A DNA stretch of 64,000 nt. It comes from Bradyrhizobium sp. sBnM-33. Its GTDB lineage: Bacteria; Pseudomonadota; Alphaproteobacteria; Rhizobiales; Xanthobacteraceae. The position numbers and the translations under genes are program-made. The stretch spans positions 2,666,001 to 2,730,000 of the forward strand of contig NZ_CP136624.1 of assembly GCF_032917945.1 (NCBI RefSeq), read 5' to 3'. Shown piece by piece: positions 46,792-57,110 of this stretch (position 1 is the stretch's first letter; each line of letters starts with the position of its first letter). The notes beneath the pieces were generated by a model. It saw only the letters and a list, made by a program, of their open reading frames with translations, ran no database searches and was not told the DNA's origin.

Positions 46792-48067
46792 TAAGTGTAC
46801 TCCTGGACCCGCTCGGGGGGCGACGAAAACATCGATTCGGCCGCGCGCGAAGAGCGAATCCGGCCTAAGGCGATAGCCCGGTTGCGTGTTTGCGACAGCA
46901 CATCGCGTTCGTTCAACGACATATCGGCATCCGATACTCATAGATCATCATTTGCGTGATGACGTCGTACGGGCACAGACCATTTCTGAAACCGTTCGCA
47001 GTGCTGCGTGAGGTTGCCAGACTTCAGCGGCTCACTGGTCCACACCGAAACTGGTTTGAAGCCCATCTCTTCTAGCTGCTTCGAGAGTGTCGACGATGGG
47101 CACATTGAAACCGGATCCGCCTGTCCTCAGATGAACTGACAACAACGCGGCCACGATTGCGATTAAAACCGTGGAGAGCGCCATCGATACCTCGCCGGTA
47201 TTCGCCAGCAGCAAGCCAGCGATCCCTCACCAATGCTAGCGTTCGAGCTGCGTCATCCAAGGCGATGATGGGAGTTGTCATCAATCAAACGGCGGCTTCT
47301 GGGTGGCATTCAATCCCTCGCTTCAACGGGACGGTGTTTGTTCTGCAGTACGGGACGACGGACCGGAATCGTGGTGGTGCGGTCAGGAATCCATCAGGGG
47401 GCACACGGATATTCCTATGACGCCCAGCGATCTGTTACGGCGCCGATCGGGGATGCGCGGATTACTCTGCTCTGCTTCTGACTGTCCTCTGTATCTTGCT
47501 CTGGTAGTTTCGGTGAAACGCTTTCGCGCTCACCCTGGTCTTCCTCGCCGCAATCCTGCTCGCGATGATCTCTCCGGTCTTGTGCGACCCGTTAAGGGAC
47601 GCACGCACCGCTCCGACCGCACCGCAGTCGTTGTAATCGGCGTCGATGTGCGACGGCGCGCCGAGGCTGGACATTTCTTTCGGCTTGCCGCGCCTGATCT
47701 GTGTGGGCGAACGCGATGCATGGTGACGTTGATCGAGCGGATGCCGGCAAGGAAGCGGCCGCTGGCTTCGAGCTCGGGGCCAGCGTGCGCCGCGCGCGTC
47801 AGCGCGAGCAACGCCGCGGCGAAGGTAATGCGTTTCACTTGTCTTCCTTTCCGTTCGGTGTGGAGGTAGACCGGCCGCCGATTTGAAGCCAGCCAGATCG
47901 AGGGTGGGTATAATCGGCGCCTTGCGCTTTGCGATTATCGCGCCGACTTCCATTTCATGTGCGGCTGGATCGCGCTGCTCTACCTCGATGATCCCGCCAA
48001 GGCGGCCCTGATCCGATCGCTACATTCTGAACACGCCGCAATGTGGCGCCTCAATCGGTGTATTGAG
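46792..48067. other. Long stretch with only small broken frames
   Basis: About 1.3 kb. On the minus strand a frame at 47530-47838 begins with a signal-peptide-like MKRITFAAALLALTRAAHAG but loses coding character. Around 47940-48060 the plus strand reads CGWIALLYLDDPAKAALIRS, unassigned. No feature can be called firmly. Confidence 0.4.
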
Positions 48068-49607
48068 CTAAGCGCTCAGGACGACTGCGAGCGCGTTTCT
48101 GGTGTCGACAGGATCAAGAATGCCGTCGTCCCAGATTTCGGAAGTTGCATAACAGGCGCTCGATCGTTCCCGATACTCTTCCAGAATCGGCTCTCGAATA
48201 GCTGCCAACTCCTGCTCAGACAGGCGTCCACCCTCGCGGGTTAATTGTCTTGCCTTGACATGGGTGAGCACGCCTGCTGCTTGCTCTGCACCCATCGCAG
48301 AAATCTGAGACTGCGGCCAGGTGAATATAAAGCGTGGATCGAAAGCCCGCCCGGCCATAGCGAACGTCCCCGCTCCGTAGGAGCCGTTGCAAACGACCGT
48401 GAACTTGGGCACCGACGCCCCAGAGACGGCCATGATCAGCTTGGCGCCATCCTTGGTGATGCCGCGCCGTTCGTATTCGCGGCCGACCATGAAACCCGTG
48501 ATATTCTGCAGAAAGAGCAGGGGCGTTCGGTTCTTGTCGCACAATTGGATGAAGTGAGCGCCCTTCAGCGCACTGTCGCTGAACAGCACACATTGTTTGC
48601 AATAACCCCGATCTGATATCCATAAAGCCGCGCGAAGCCGCACACCAGAGACTCGCCATAGAGAGACTGGTATTCGTGGACCGGGTGCCATCCACCAGAC
48701 GGGTGATGATCTCCCGCATGTCGAACTGCACTCGAGGATCCCTGGGAATGATGCCGTAGAGTTCGGACGCGTCGTACGCCGGCGGTTCAGGAGAGACTCG
48801 ATCCATCGAGGCTTTCGTGGCACGATTGAAGCGAGCGACATGTCCCGTGCGATGGCAATCGCGTGGATCTCGGAGCTTGCGAAATAGTCACTCGTCCCAG
48901 ACACGCTGGTATGCATATGAGCGCCACCAAGCTCTTCGGCGGATACCGTCTCGCCCGTGGCGGTTTCATGACCGGGGGGCCTCCTAGAAAAATCGCGCCC
49001 GTTCCCTCCACGATGATGTTGTAGTCGCTAAGCGCCGGAACGTACGCCCCTCCCGCGGTGCAATGACCCATTGCGATGGCGACTTTGAGAGAATGGACTG
49101 ATTGCGGAAGAGTCGACCCGCGTAGTATCGATCCGCGAAGAACTCCGCCTGCAAAGGCAGGAAACCACCAGCACAGTCGCACAGATGAACCACTGGCAGA
49201 CAGTTCTCGATCGCTATGTCCAAGGCCCGCACGATCTTCGTGACAGACAACGGATACCATGCGCCGCCCTTCACGCTGGCGTCATCCGCGTGAACAATGA
49301 CCTCGCGACCCGCTACGATGCCGATGCCGACGACCTGCGCAGCGCCAGGCACCTCGCCGTCGTAAGCCTTGTTAGCGGCTAGCGTCGAAAGCTCGAGGAA
49401 CGGAGTTTCTGGATCGGGCAAAGCCTCGATCCGATCACGTACAAACAACTTGTTTTGCCGATGCAGGCGCTCAAGGTCTCGTTCAGGACGGTTGAAGCGG
49501 ACGACACGTTGTCGTTCCTTCAATTCGGCCGCAAGTCGTCTATTGTGGAGTTCGTTGAGGCGGAATTCGTGAGATTTGACATCCGCTGCAGAAGCGATCC
49601 GCTGCAT
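48068..49607 (-). pseudogene. Acyl-CoA carboxylase beta (carboxyltransferase) subunit, multiply frameshifted
   Basis: From 49607: FRLNELHNRRLAAELKERQR, then [40 protein letters not shown]. Shifted frames continue [35 protein letters not shown] and [21 protein letters not shown] last frame holds IQLCDKNRTPLLFLQNITGF, MVGREYERRGITKDGAKLIM and SYGAGTFAMAGRAFDPRFIF. These are carboxyltransferase landmarks of methylcrotonyl/geranyl-type acyl-CoA carboxylases. At least four frame changes mean it is dead. The alpha subunit pseudogene lies directly upstream. Confidence 0.88.
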
Positions 49608-49608
49608 C

Positions 49609-51584
49609 TCAACGCCCTTCCTCTGAGAGCGTAACCAGCACTGCGCCTCGCTCGAAGCTCTCGCCTCCGTTGAAGTGAATTCGGTCGATCACGCCGTCCC
49701 GTGGAGAGCGTATGATGGTTTCCAACTTTATGCTCTCGATTTTCATCAGCGCCGTGCCTGCGGAAACGGGTTGACCAGGCGAAACGCTGGTCGTAACGAC
49801 GAGACCCGGCATTGGCGCGCTGGCCAGGAGATGATCTGCCTCATTATTCGCGCAAGCGAGCGTTCTCAACGGGTCGCGGTAGTGCAAAATGCGCGTCCTG
49901 CCGCGGATGTGCACGTGAATAACCTCGCCGTCGATGGCGAACCTGACCGGTTCGCTTTCGCCAGCGATGGTAAGGACGCCGCAAACGTCGCCTTACTGGG
50001 AGAACACGATTGGGCCAATCACTTTGTTACTCAAGAGAAGGCGATAGCCCTGTTGGCAACGTGAAAGCGATAACTGATAATCTACGCCATCAACTTCAAA
50101 ATAGTGTTTCACGTCAGTTTCTCCAGCTGCCCAGCGCTGCGTGAAGCTCGGGCACGGCATCTGTCCATTCGCGGATAGGTCTCGTCAGGAGGGCGGCTGT
50201 GGCGAGGAAGGCAGATAAGTCGGACGCAGGCTCGGCCGATGCGATGTGCGGATTTTCCTCAAGATATCCCGTATGGACGTGTCCGCTCAGAAATGCCTCG
50301 TCGCGGAGGATACGTGTGAGAAAGTTTGCATTTGTCTCGCAGCCGAGAAGCACCAGCTCCCGCATCGCGCGATGGGCCTTCAGCGCAGCCTCAATGCGCG
50401 TCGGCGAATGCGCGATGATCTTTGCGAGCATGGGATCGAACGCTGTCGTGATCTGCTGGCCTTGCAAGATGCCGCTGTCGATCCGTGCGCCGTCGCCGTC
50501 CGGGTACTCAAGAACAAGTACCTTACCAGTCGTCGGAACATATCCACGTTCCGGGGCTTCCGCATACAGTCTAGCCTCGATCGCGTGTCCTCTCGAGACG
50601 ATATTGGACTGGGAAAATCCAAGTTCGCGGCCCGCGGCGACATAGATCTGTTGAGCAACAAGATCGATGCCGGTGATCATCTCGGTCACAGTATGCTCGA
50701 CTTGCAGACGCGTATTCATCTCAAGAAAATAGAACTCTCCACCGTCAAAGATGAATTCGACAGTGCCTGCGTTTCGATAGTTGGCGGCGCGCGCGATGCT
50801 GGCGGCGTTTCGCAGACCCGCTTGCGCAACTCTGGCGACAGTGCGGGCGACGGCGCCTCCTCGATGATCTTCTGGAACCGGCGCTGCACCGAGCACTCTC
50901 GCTCAAAGAGATGGACCACGTTTCCGAAGGAGTCGCCGAGCACCTATACTTCGATGTGCCGCGGGTTTTCGACATATCGTTCGACGTAAAGCCGGCCATC
51001 GCCGAAGTACCTCTGCCCCTCACTGCGCGCCTGCGCAATCGCGTCCTCCAGGGTAGCGAGGTCGCGTACGATCCGCATGCCCTTGCCGCCACCGCCCGCC
51101 GATGGTTTCACCAGCAAAGGAACTCCAACAGCTCGCGTCCTGAATGTGAATGTCGCTGGATCATCTTCTTCGATCGCCGAAGGTGCGACCGGAAAACCGT
51201 TCCGCTGAACGAAGTTGTGGGCCCGGATTTTATCGCCCATCAGTTCTATGCTTTCAGGGGCGGGCCCGATGAACGCAATGACCGCCTTTATCACGGCCCT
51301 GGCGAACTCAGCATTCTCGGAGACAAATCCATAACCCGGATGAAGGGCGTCGGCGCTCGCCTTGTGGGCAGCAGCGATGGCGCGATATCGAGATAGGCAG
51401 CTATTGGCGTGCGACCGCTGATGGCAATCGCCGTGTCAGCCATGGAGACAGCCGGCGTCCCCGCATCGGCATCGTGGTAGACAATTGCAGAGCGAAGCCC
51501 CAGCCTTCGCAAAGTCTTGATGATTCGTACGGCAATCTCGCCTCTGTTGGCGATCAGAATGGTGTGGAAGGGTAACGTATGCAT
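49609..51584 (-). pseudogene. Acyl-CoA carboxylase alpha (biotin carboxylase-BCCP) subunit, frameshifted
   Basis: From MHTLPFHTILIANRGEIAVR (51584) the biotin carboxylase domain runs through several frames: LLVKPSAGGGGKGMRIVRDL (ATP loop), [40 protein letters not shown] and GHAIEARLYAEAPERGYVPT. The C-terminal biotinyl domain is readable (ASAPMPGLVVTTSVSPGQPV) with the biotin Lys in LMKIESIKLE; the usual AMKM is changed to LMKI. The beta-subunit gene starts 1 bp after its stop, so the two formed an operon for biotin-dependent carboxylation of an acyl-CoA. Decay is advanced in both. Confidence 0.88.
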
Positions 51585-51727
51585 TTCGCCTATTCGTCCA
51601 AGCAAGTGCCCGATGCCGGGAGTTCCGTCAGTCGCAAGCGGTTGGTGCCGCCTCAATTGCCCGCGCCCTTTCATCTGTCCTCATCCAGCGTTGCCGTCCT
51701 GGAATTCAGCCGGGGACTAGTACCTCG

Positions 51728-52054
51728 TCACAATGGTTCTGACTGGTTGATTCCGAGCCAATCTAAGATGGGCAGGTCTTCCGGAGGCACGAGGATTTGG
51801 ATGCTTCGGGCGATGCCGGGTTGACGGCTGATGAGACCATTTCGTTCGAGCGTCACGATCATCTGGTGTACCGAGGGCGGACTGACTTGAAAGTGGCGCT
51901 GCATGTCGGCCTCGGCGGGCGGGCGCCGGAACATGTGGGCGTAGGTGTAGATGAAAGCCAGGTACTGGCCTTGCTTTTCCGTGAAGCCTTGAGCGCTGAG
52001 GCTGCGCGCGGCGCCTGATTTTCGATTCATTTGTCGATTCGTCCGGTCCTCCAA
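51728..52054 (-). CDS. LexA-DNA-binding-domain-like protein inside IS630
   Basis: A 108-residue protein, divergent from the transposase (13 bp between start codons). FTEKQGQYLAFIYTYAHMFR followed by RPPAEADMQRHFQVSPPSVH and MIVTLERNGLISRQPGIARS is the winged-helix pattern of the LexA N-terminal domain. It has no LexA autoprotease domain. Lying between the element ends, it may regulate the transposase; that is inference. Internal Met at 52030 is an alternative start. Confidence 0.72.
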   Translation of the reverse strand: MEDRTNRQMNRKSGAARSLSAQGFTEKQGQYLAFIYTYAHMFRRPPAEADMQRHFQVSPPSVHQMIVTLERNGLISRQPGIARSIQILVPPEDLPILDWLGINQSEPL

Positions 52055-52067
52055 CAGGGAGGTCGGG

Positions 52068-53184
52068 ATGAATGTACGTTATCGGGTCGAACTGAGCCAA
52101 GCCGAACGCAGTGAACTCACCGCGATGTTGAGCAAGGGCAAACGGGCCGCCCGCAAACTCAAGCGCGCCCAGATATTGCTGGCAGCCAATGCCGGCTGCA
52201 GCGATGAAGAAATTGCGCGCACGGTAGCGGTGAGCGGTTCCACCGTGTACCGGACCAAGCGGCGTTTCGTGGAAGGCAATCTGGAGCGGGCGCTGAGCGA
52301 GGAGCCGCGTCCTGGGGCGGAGCGCAAGCTCACCGGCAAGGAGGAAGCCCTGTTGGTGGCCACCGCCTGCGCGAGTCCCCCGCAGGGCCGCGCTCGCTGG
52401 ACGCTGGAGCTTTTGGCCGGGGCGATAGTCAATCTCACCGATCACGAGAGCCTGTCAGGCGAGACGGTGCGCCGGCGGCTGGCCGCAAACGGTCTTAAGC
52501 CCTGGCGCAAGGATATGTGGTGCATTCCAAAGGTCGACGGCGAATACGTCGCCCGTATGGAAGACGTGCTCGACCTCTATGCCGAGGCGCCCGATCCCGA
52601 CCGACCGGTGGTCTGCTTCGACGAGAGCCCGGTCCAGCTCATCGGCGAGGTTCGCCAGCCGATCCCACCCGAACCGGGCCAGCTCGAACGCTACGATTGC
52701 GAGTACCGCCGCAACGGCACCGTCAATCTCTTCGTCTGCATCGACGTCCATTGCCCTTGGCGCAAGGTCAAGGTCGCCGAGCGGCGGACGGCAGTAGACT
52801 ACGCCCACTGCATGCGCGAACTCGTCGATGTCCATTATCCCGACGCCGCGTGCATCCGGGTGGTGCAGGATAATCTGTCGATCCACTCCGTAGGCGCCCT
52901 CTATGAGGCATTCGCACCCGCCGAAGCCCGACGGATTCTGCGCCGCCTGGAGTTCCACTACACCCCCAAGCATACCAGTTGGCTCAACATGGTCGAGATC
53001 GAGATCGGCGTGCTCCGCGGGCCAGTGCCTGGACCGCAGAAACGACGACCCACACTGGCTCCGCCGCGACGCCTGGGAACGACAACGAAACGCCGCCGGC
53101 GCTCGCATCAATTGGATGTTCACAACCGACAAAGCTCGCGCCAAAATGGGCCGCGCCTATCCCGTCGCTGCCAAAGAGTCATAA
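52068..53184 (+). pseudogene. IS630-family transposase (one frameshift)
   Basis: From ATG 52068: helix-turn-helix AGCSDEEIARTVAVSGSTVY, then DDE residues in VVCFDESPVQLIGE, RVVQDNLSIHSVGAL and SWLNMVEIEIGVLRG. Just after the catalytic Glu one extra base shifts the frame; the C-terminus (QCLDRRNDDPHWLRRDAWER, INWMFTTDKARAKMGRAYP) is in the next frame to 53184. Probably inactive unless recoding occurs. Confidence 0.88.
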
Positions 53185-53203
53185 TCACTGTGACGAGGTA
53201 CTA

Positions 53204-54467
53204 GATCATCGTTTTCTTGGTTCGAATCATATCAGGCGGCGTCGGCGAGTTTGTAGGACCAAGTATGGACGACGGGATGGCGATTGACGTCGTCGATTCC
53301 GGCCATGATGCGCTCTTTGAGTTCGTGCTTTGATGTAACCCTGATGTGACGCAGGACGGAGCGGGCGAACTTGGAGAAGAAGCCCTCGATGAGGTTGAGC
53401 CAGGAGCCGTGCTTGGGCGTGAAGGTAAACTGGAAGCGGCCTGCCGGTCGTGTGTCGAGCCAGGCTCTGGTTTCCCTCGAGATGTGCGCGGAATGATTGT
53501 CGAGGATCAACTTGATCGCGGTCCTGGCCGGATAGGCGGCATCGAGAAGCTTGAGGAATTCTACGAACTCTCGGCTGCGGTGGCGGTCTTTGACGAGCGC
53601 GTGGACCTTCCCGGTGAGCAGGTCAATGCCCGCCAACAGGCTGAGCGTGCCGTGACGTTTGTACTCATGATCGCGCGCGAAGGTCGCATGTACGCCCGGC
53701 ACAGGCGGCAGATCCGGCGCTGTCGTCGCGACGGCCTGTATTCCCGGCTTCTCGTCGTAGGAGACGATCGCTACCGGTTTGTCCGACTTCTTCGATCGGG
53801 CGGCGGCTTTTTTCAGGACCTGGACCTCGCGATAGACATACAGAACCTCAGCCATCTTCTGCTCGAACTCGGCGTCGCGGTTTTCAAGATAGTAGCGCAC
53901 CTTGTGCGGCTTGATTTCCTGCTGACCGAGAAGCTTGCACACCGTGCCCTGAACCAGACGGGCGAGACATTCATGTCCGGCCTCTGGTCCGTGCTCGCGG
54001 GCATGGCGGGCCAGCAGTCGCGTCGTCCACAACTCGTGCGGATAGCCATGCTCCTTGGCCTTGTCGCACGCCAGAGACACCAGCCAGGCCTTGGCCGCCG
54101 GCGTGATCACCGGCTCCTTGCCCGGTCGCGGGCGCTCATCGAGCGCCGCCAGCGCGCCATCAGCCGCCGCCCGCTCGACGCAGCGCTGGACCGTCTGATG
54201 ATGGGCGCCAAGTCTTTGTCCCACCGCAAAGAACGACGGGGTCTCGCGGTAGGCAAGCAGCATCGCAGCCCGCGATACCCGGCGCGCCGGTTCGGTCCGC
54301 GACCGCGAAAGAGCCGTCAACGTTTCAATCTCTTCGTCGGTCATCGCCAACTCGACCGCTTGCCGCCATCCTGCCATGATGAAACTCCTCGTTCAGTCAA
54401 TCGCAAACGAGGAATCCACAAACAAACCTCCCGTTCCATGACTGCCAAGTTCATGGAATCGGTCGTC
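53204..54467 (-). mobile_element. IS630-family insertion sequence (copy 2)
   Basis: 1264 bp, flanked by TA at 53202-53203 and 54468-54469. Outer end GACGACCGATTCCATGA is the same as in copy 1 (11149), and so is AAGAAAACG near the other end. It sits exactly at the TA bordering the preceding IS630 element. Confidence 0.88.
53232..54377 (-). CDS. IS630-family transposase (copy 2)
   Basis: 381 residues, closely similar to the transposase in ald but with many substitutions. Helix-turn-helix VGQRLGAHHQTVQRCVERAA; catalytic residues in VSYDEKPGIQ, LILDNHSAHIS and LNLIEGFFSKFARSVL. Frame intact. Confidence 0.93.
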   Translation of the reverse strand: MAGWRQAVELAMTDEEIETLTALSRSRTEPARRVSRAAMLLAYRETPSFFAVGQRLGAHHQTVQRCVERAAADGALAALDERPRPGKEPVITPAAKAWLVSLACDKAKEHGYPHELWTTRLLARHAREHGPEAGHECLARLVQGTVCKLLGQQEIKPHKVRYYLENRDAEFEQKMAEVLYVYREVQVLKKAAARSKKSDKPVAIVSYDEKPGIQAVATTAPDLPPVPGVHATFARDHEYKRHGTLSLLAGIDLLTGKVHALVKDRHRSREFVEFLKLLDAAYPARTAIKLILDNHSAHISRETRAWLDTRPAGRFQFTFTPKHGSWLNLIEGFFSKFARSVLRHIRVTSKHELKERIMAGIDDVNRHPVVHTWSYKLADAA

Positions 54468-54515
54468 TAGTCTCGAAGCGCGGGCGATCGAAGGCGCCGG
54501 CCTATTGGCGCTGGC

Positions 54516-54848
54516 TCATTTCGAGCCTTCCTTTCCTTTGGCAGAGTCTCGAACTGATATCACGTAGCGACATTGGTCACTCAGGTTTGTGAACTTGGCT
54601 CTGAGACAGGCAGTAATGGCGCCTGCATCAGGTATGTGGCTGCCACAAAAGCGAAACACGTCCGGAGTGCAAGCCTCTCGCTCCTCCGGTGTCGCCGGCC
54701 GATCTCGCGCACCCGCCTGTTCGGTGCATAGAGCTGTTGTCGTCACAACAGCAACAGCAACTGCTGTTGCACAGCGGTGTGCTTTGAAGAACCAAGACCC
54801 ATGCGTTCGCTGCTTTTGATTCACGATATCCTCTTCAAGTCGATACAT
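54516..54848 (-). CDS. Small secreted Cys-containing protein
   Basis: 110 residues if started at Met 54848 (MYRLEEDIVNQKQRTHGSWF); the frame is open to 54962. A hydrophobic signal-like segment (CATAVAVAVVTTTALC) precedes a mature part with ATPEEREACTPDVFRFCGSH and AITACLRAKFTNLSDQCRYV, i.e. four regularly placed Cys. This resembles short periplasmic rhizobial proteins with a Cys-rich repeat. Function unknown. Confidence 0.65.
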   Translation of the reverse strand: MYRLEEDIVNQKQRTHGSWFFKAHRCATAVAVAVVTTTALCTEQAGARDRPATPEEREACTPDVFRFCGSHIPDAGAITACLRAKFTNLSDQCRYVISVRDSAKGKEGSK

Positions 54849-55231
54849 CCTGCGGTATTGTTCGTCCTGCGCGAGGCGCAGTATGACCTGTCTACCGGGA
54901 AACAGGCCGGAACCATTCAAAGCATTGACGGCCGCGGAAGCGCACATTGCGTATCTGTACACCCATCGCAGCGGTGCCTCGGTCGCTTAGTCGTGAGATA
55001 CCGTAATTTTCCGAGCGCGAGGAGGCGGCTAACAACCCGCCAGTCGGCCGATACTCAGAGCCGCCAAGCAGGGCGAAACAACGATTGCGGCCCGGCTAGA
55101 CGAAAGAAGTTACGATAGCGGTAAGGTATACCCCGCCAGCAATTCCGGCATTCAGCTACGTCCAACACGCCCCCGAAGCTGCACCTGGTTGGGGAGTGCG
55201 AACCATTATCGGCCTGTAACAGCTGGGGCCA

Positions 55232-55444
55232 TCACCCACATGGTCCGCTCTCGCGACCTGCATTCCACCTCTTGCGAGGAGCGGCACGCGTGACATCGGA
55301 GATCGAGATTGTGCCAAATGCTTCGTCCTGTTCCGGCTGCAACTTGGCCAGTTCGCCATGCGCTCCATAGATCACTTCGCTTTCGGGGGAGTGCTCGAGG
55401 ATCGTGACGGGCCCTTGCGGCGTGAGCTTAAGAGTTTGGGACAT
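55232..55444 (-). pseudogene. Possible cupin N-terminal remnant
   Basis: The frame from 55444 reads MSQTLKLTPQGPVTILEHSP then ESEVIYGAHGELAKLQPEQD EAF, which resembles the first strands of cupin proteins (GPVTILE-SPE ... PAQDEHF). The remaining barrel is absent. Low certainty. Confidence 0.3.
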
Positions 55445-55488
55445 TCGCAATTCTCATCACCTGGCGGGAGGCTTTTAGATGGCCTTAG

Positions 55489-55585
55489 GGGCGCCACCTG
55501 CTTTTAAGATCGTACAATCTAACGCTGCGTACGATTCAAGCCCCTTCGAGGACTGCTCGTGTGGATATGTCCAAACTCGTGCGCC
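55489..55585. repeat. Dispersed diverged repeat, copy 2
   Basis: Begins GCGCCACCTGCTTTTAAGAT and aligns with 39318-39412 over about 95 bp. Confidence 0.55.
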
Positions 55586-56166
55586 CCCACGAGCCATCTC
55601 GCGCGAATCAGAGTGAGAGGCCTTCACTGGCGCGGAAAATCTCAGTTTCATTCCCATCTAGGCCGAGGGCAGCCGTGCACGTGTTAGAAGTGACAGCTCC
55701 AGCACGGCTGATCCCTCCAAGCCGGCAAGTCGGAGAGATCGAAACATTAGATTGGTTTGCGATCCCAGTCAGCGCAAATCGCGCGACGTGGTAGCAGTTC
55801 GAAGAGGAAAGAGCTTTCAAGCCCGAGATGGCGGGCGGTTTAGATGCTGCGCGTCTAAACCTTCGTCCTGGCAGAAACTTGACCGAGTGCGCTTTCGAAG
55901 GAGGTCGTGGCGGCTGGGGGTGGTATCGTGCTGGTCCGGCTGCCACCAGGTGTGTACGAGGCATGAGCAAAGCAACTCTATCAACCGCTCAATGCGTGTG
56001 CCCCGCTTCGGCTTTCTCAAGCGAATCGCGCCCCGTGGCTTCGCTCCTTCCGAGATATAGGCAATTGGGCCGAATTTGTGAATTTTGCGGGGAGGGCGGC
56101 CTACGTAATGTTGGAGGGGCTGATGTCGCATTTTCTTAATGTACGAACTGCATGCTCATTTGCATG

Positions 56167-56370
56167 AAACCGATAGATCCGTTCTACGATCCCAAATTCT
56201 GGCGAGGCCGTGCGGAAGCGACGCGGACCAAAGCGGTGTCGTTCGCTGAAGGCAAGTCCAGAGATAGGCTCCTTAAGATCGCCGAGGAATATGAGAAGCT
56301 AGCCCGACGCGCAGAGGAGTGGCCGACGCTTAAAGAGGATGGCGACGCAGAGCCTAATCACAGTTCCTGA
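56167..56370 (+). CDS. Small conserved rhizobial-type helical protein
   Basis: 67 residues: MKPIDPFYDPKFWRGRAEAT, then KSRDRLLKIAEEYEKLARRA. This is the pattern of short FW-R-AEEAR...ML-IAEDYD-LA-RAE proteins frequent in Bradyrhizobium. Function unknown; intact. Confidence 0.6.
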   Translation, partial: KPIDPFYDPKFWRGRAEATRTKAVSFAEGKSRDRLLKIAEEYEKLARRAEEWPTLKEDGDAEPNHSS

Positions 56371-56431
56371 TGCTTCGCCGGTTCTCGACAAAATCCGTAC
56401 GCATCCGGCGTAGGCCGCAGGTTGATTGTAT

Positions 56432-56600
56432 TAGTCGGGCGGCCAGCGCTTGAGCCAAGTCGGATTTTCTTTGTGCATCCGGACGAGCTCGATCAGATTT
56501 CCGAAGTCGGTGAAGGCCATGACGCCGTGTTCGCCGGCGCCATAGACCCAGATGACGTCGACCTCGGGATTTGGTCGCTCCGGCCCCTGAAACCGGGAGG
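56432..56600 (-). pseudogene. C-terminal fragment of an unidentified protein
   Basis: The reverse frame reads FQGPERPNPEVDVIWVYGAG then EHGVMAFTDFGNLIELVRMH and KENPTWLKRWPPD before a stop. The composition is clearly protein-like, but no start is visible and I do not recognise the family. Confidence 0.4.
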
Positions 56601-56703
56601 CCTATTTAGGAAATAGTCTCGCTTGCCAAACGCTTTCTCGGCATATTGATCGATCGAAACGATGATCGCTTGGCCGTGCTGGTGGCAGGCGTCGAAGCGG
56701 CCG

Positions 56704-56820
56704 GGTACTCCTGGTGCGGCCGCGCCGCGACAAGCTTTGGATGTTTCCTGGCGGGCGCCGGCGCGGCCACGAAACGGCGGAGCAGTGCCTCTGGCGCGAG
56801 ATCAAGGCGCCAGTATGCGG
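56704..56820 (+). pseudogene. NUDIX hydrolase N-terminal remnant
   Basis: VLLVRPRRDKLWMFPGGRRR then GHETAEQCLWREIK matches the first part of a NUDIX box (GG...E...RE), after which similarity ends before the second Glu pair. Confidence 0.5.
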
Positions 56821-56877
56821 CGTCGCAGGATTTAGGCAAGCGCGAGGCGGCGAGTTGTCGTGCGTTTTCGTGTGCAA

Positions 56878-56893
56878 TGTCGTGTTCGCAACA
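56878..56893 (+). promoter_or_regulatory. NifA upstream activator site (TGT-N10-ACA)
   Basis: TGTCGTGTTCGCAACA fits the NifA site consensus exactly and lies 113 bp upstream of the sigma-54 promoter at 57006, a usual distance for NifA activation. Confidence 0.65.
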
Positions 56894-57005
56894 TGTTGGC
56901 AGATACCAAACAAGTGCGGCTTTGGCTTTCGGAAGAGAAAGAACGCGCGGCGCTTCGTTTTGCGTCCAGCTGCCCGCGCAGCGGTGCGCGGAAGCATTAG
57001 GCGAT

Positions 57006-57021
57006 TGGCACGGCTTTTGCT
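57006..57021 (+). promoter_or_regulatory. Sigma-54 (RpoN) -24/-12 promoter of the M16 peptidase operon
   Basis: TGGCACGGCTTTTGCT matches the -24/-12 consensus TGGCACG-N4-TTGCW at every defined position. It is 90 bp before the start codon of the first M16 gene. Confidence 0.8.
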
Positions 57022-57110
57022 CCATTGTTTGCCAACGGCGTGCGGCTCTCTGCTTTGTCGGGATCGTCCGTTGCAGAATGTGAATCTCGATGTGACCAAA
57101 AGGCGATGGC

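Larger units (their letters stand above)
51720..53201 (+). mobile_element. IS630-family element with LexA-like passenger gene
   Basis: 1482 bp with long, nearly perfect inverted ends (GTACCTCGTCACA at both, similarity extending about 25 bp) flanked by TA (51718-51719; 53202-53203). It holds a transposase gene and a divergent small DNA-binding gene. A second IS630 element abuts its right end. Confidence 0.88.
54849..56166. other. Gene-poor stretch with a cupin-like remnant and a dispersed repeat
   Basis: About 1.3 kb. Only the two items annotated separately (55232-55444, 55489-55585) are recognisable. A TGT-N10-ACA motif at 54889-54904 lacks a matching sigma-54 promoter. Confidence 0.4.

Noticed and set aside
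54889..54904. TGT-N10-ACA motif upstream of the secreted Cys protein
   Set aside because: No -24/-12 element lies between it and the gene; such motifs are expected by chance about once per 4 kb.
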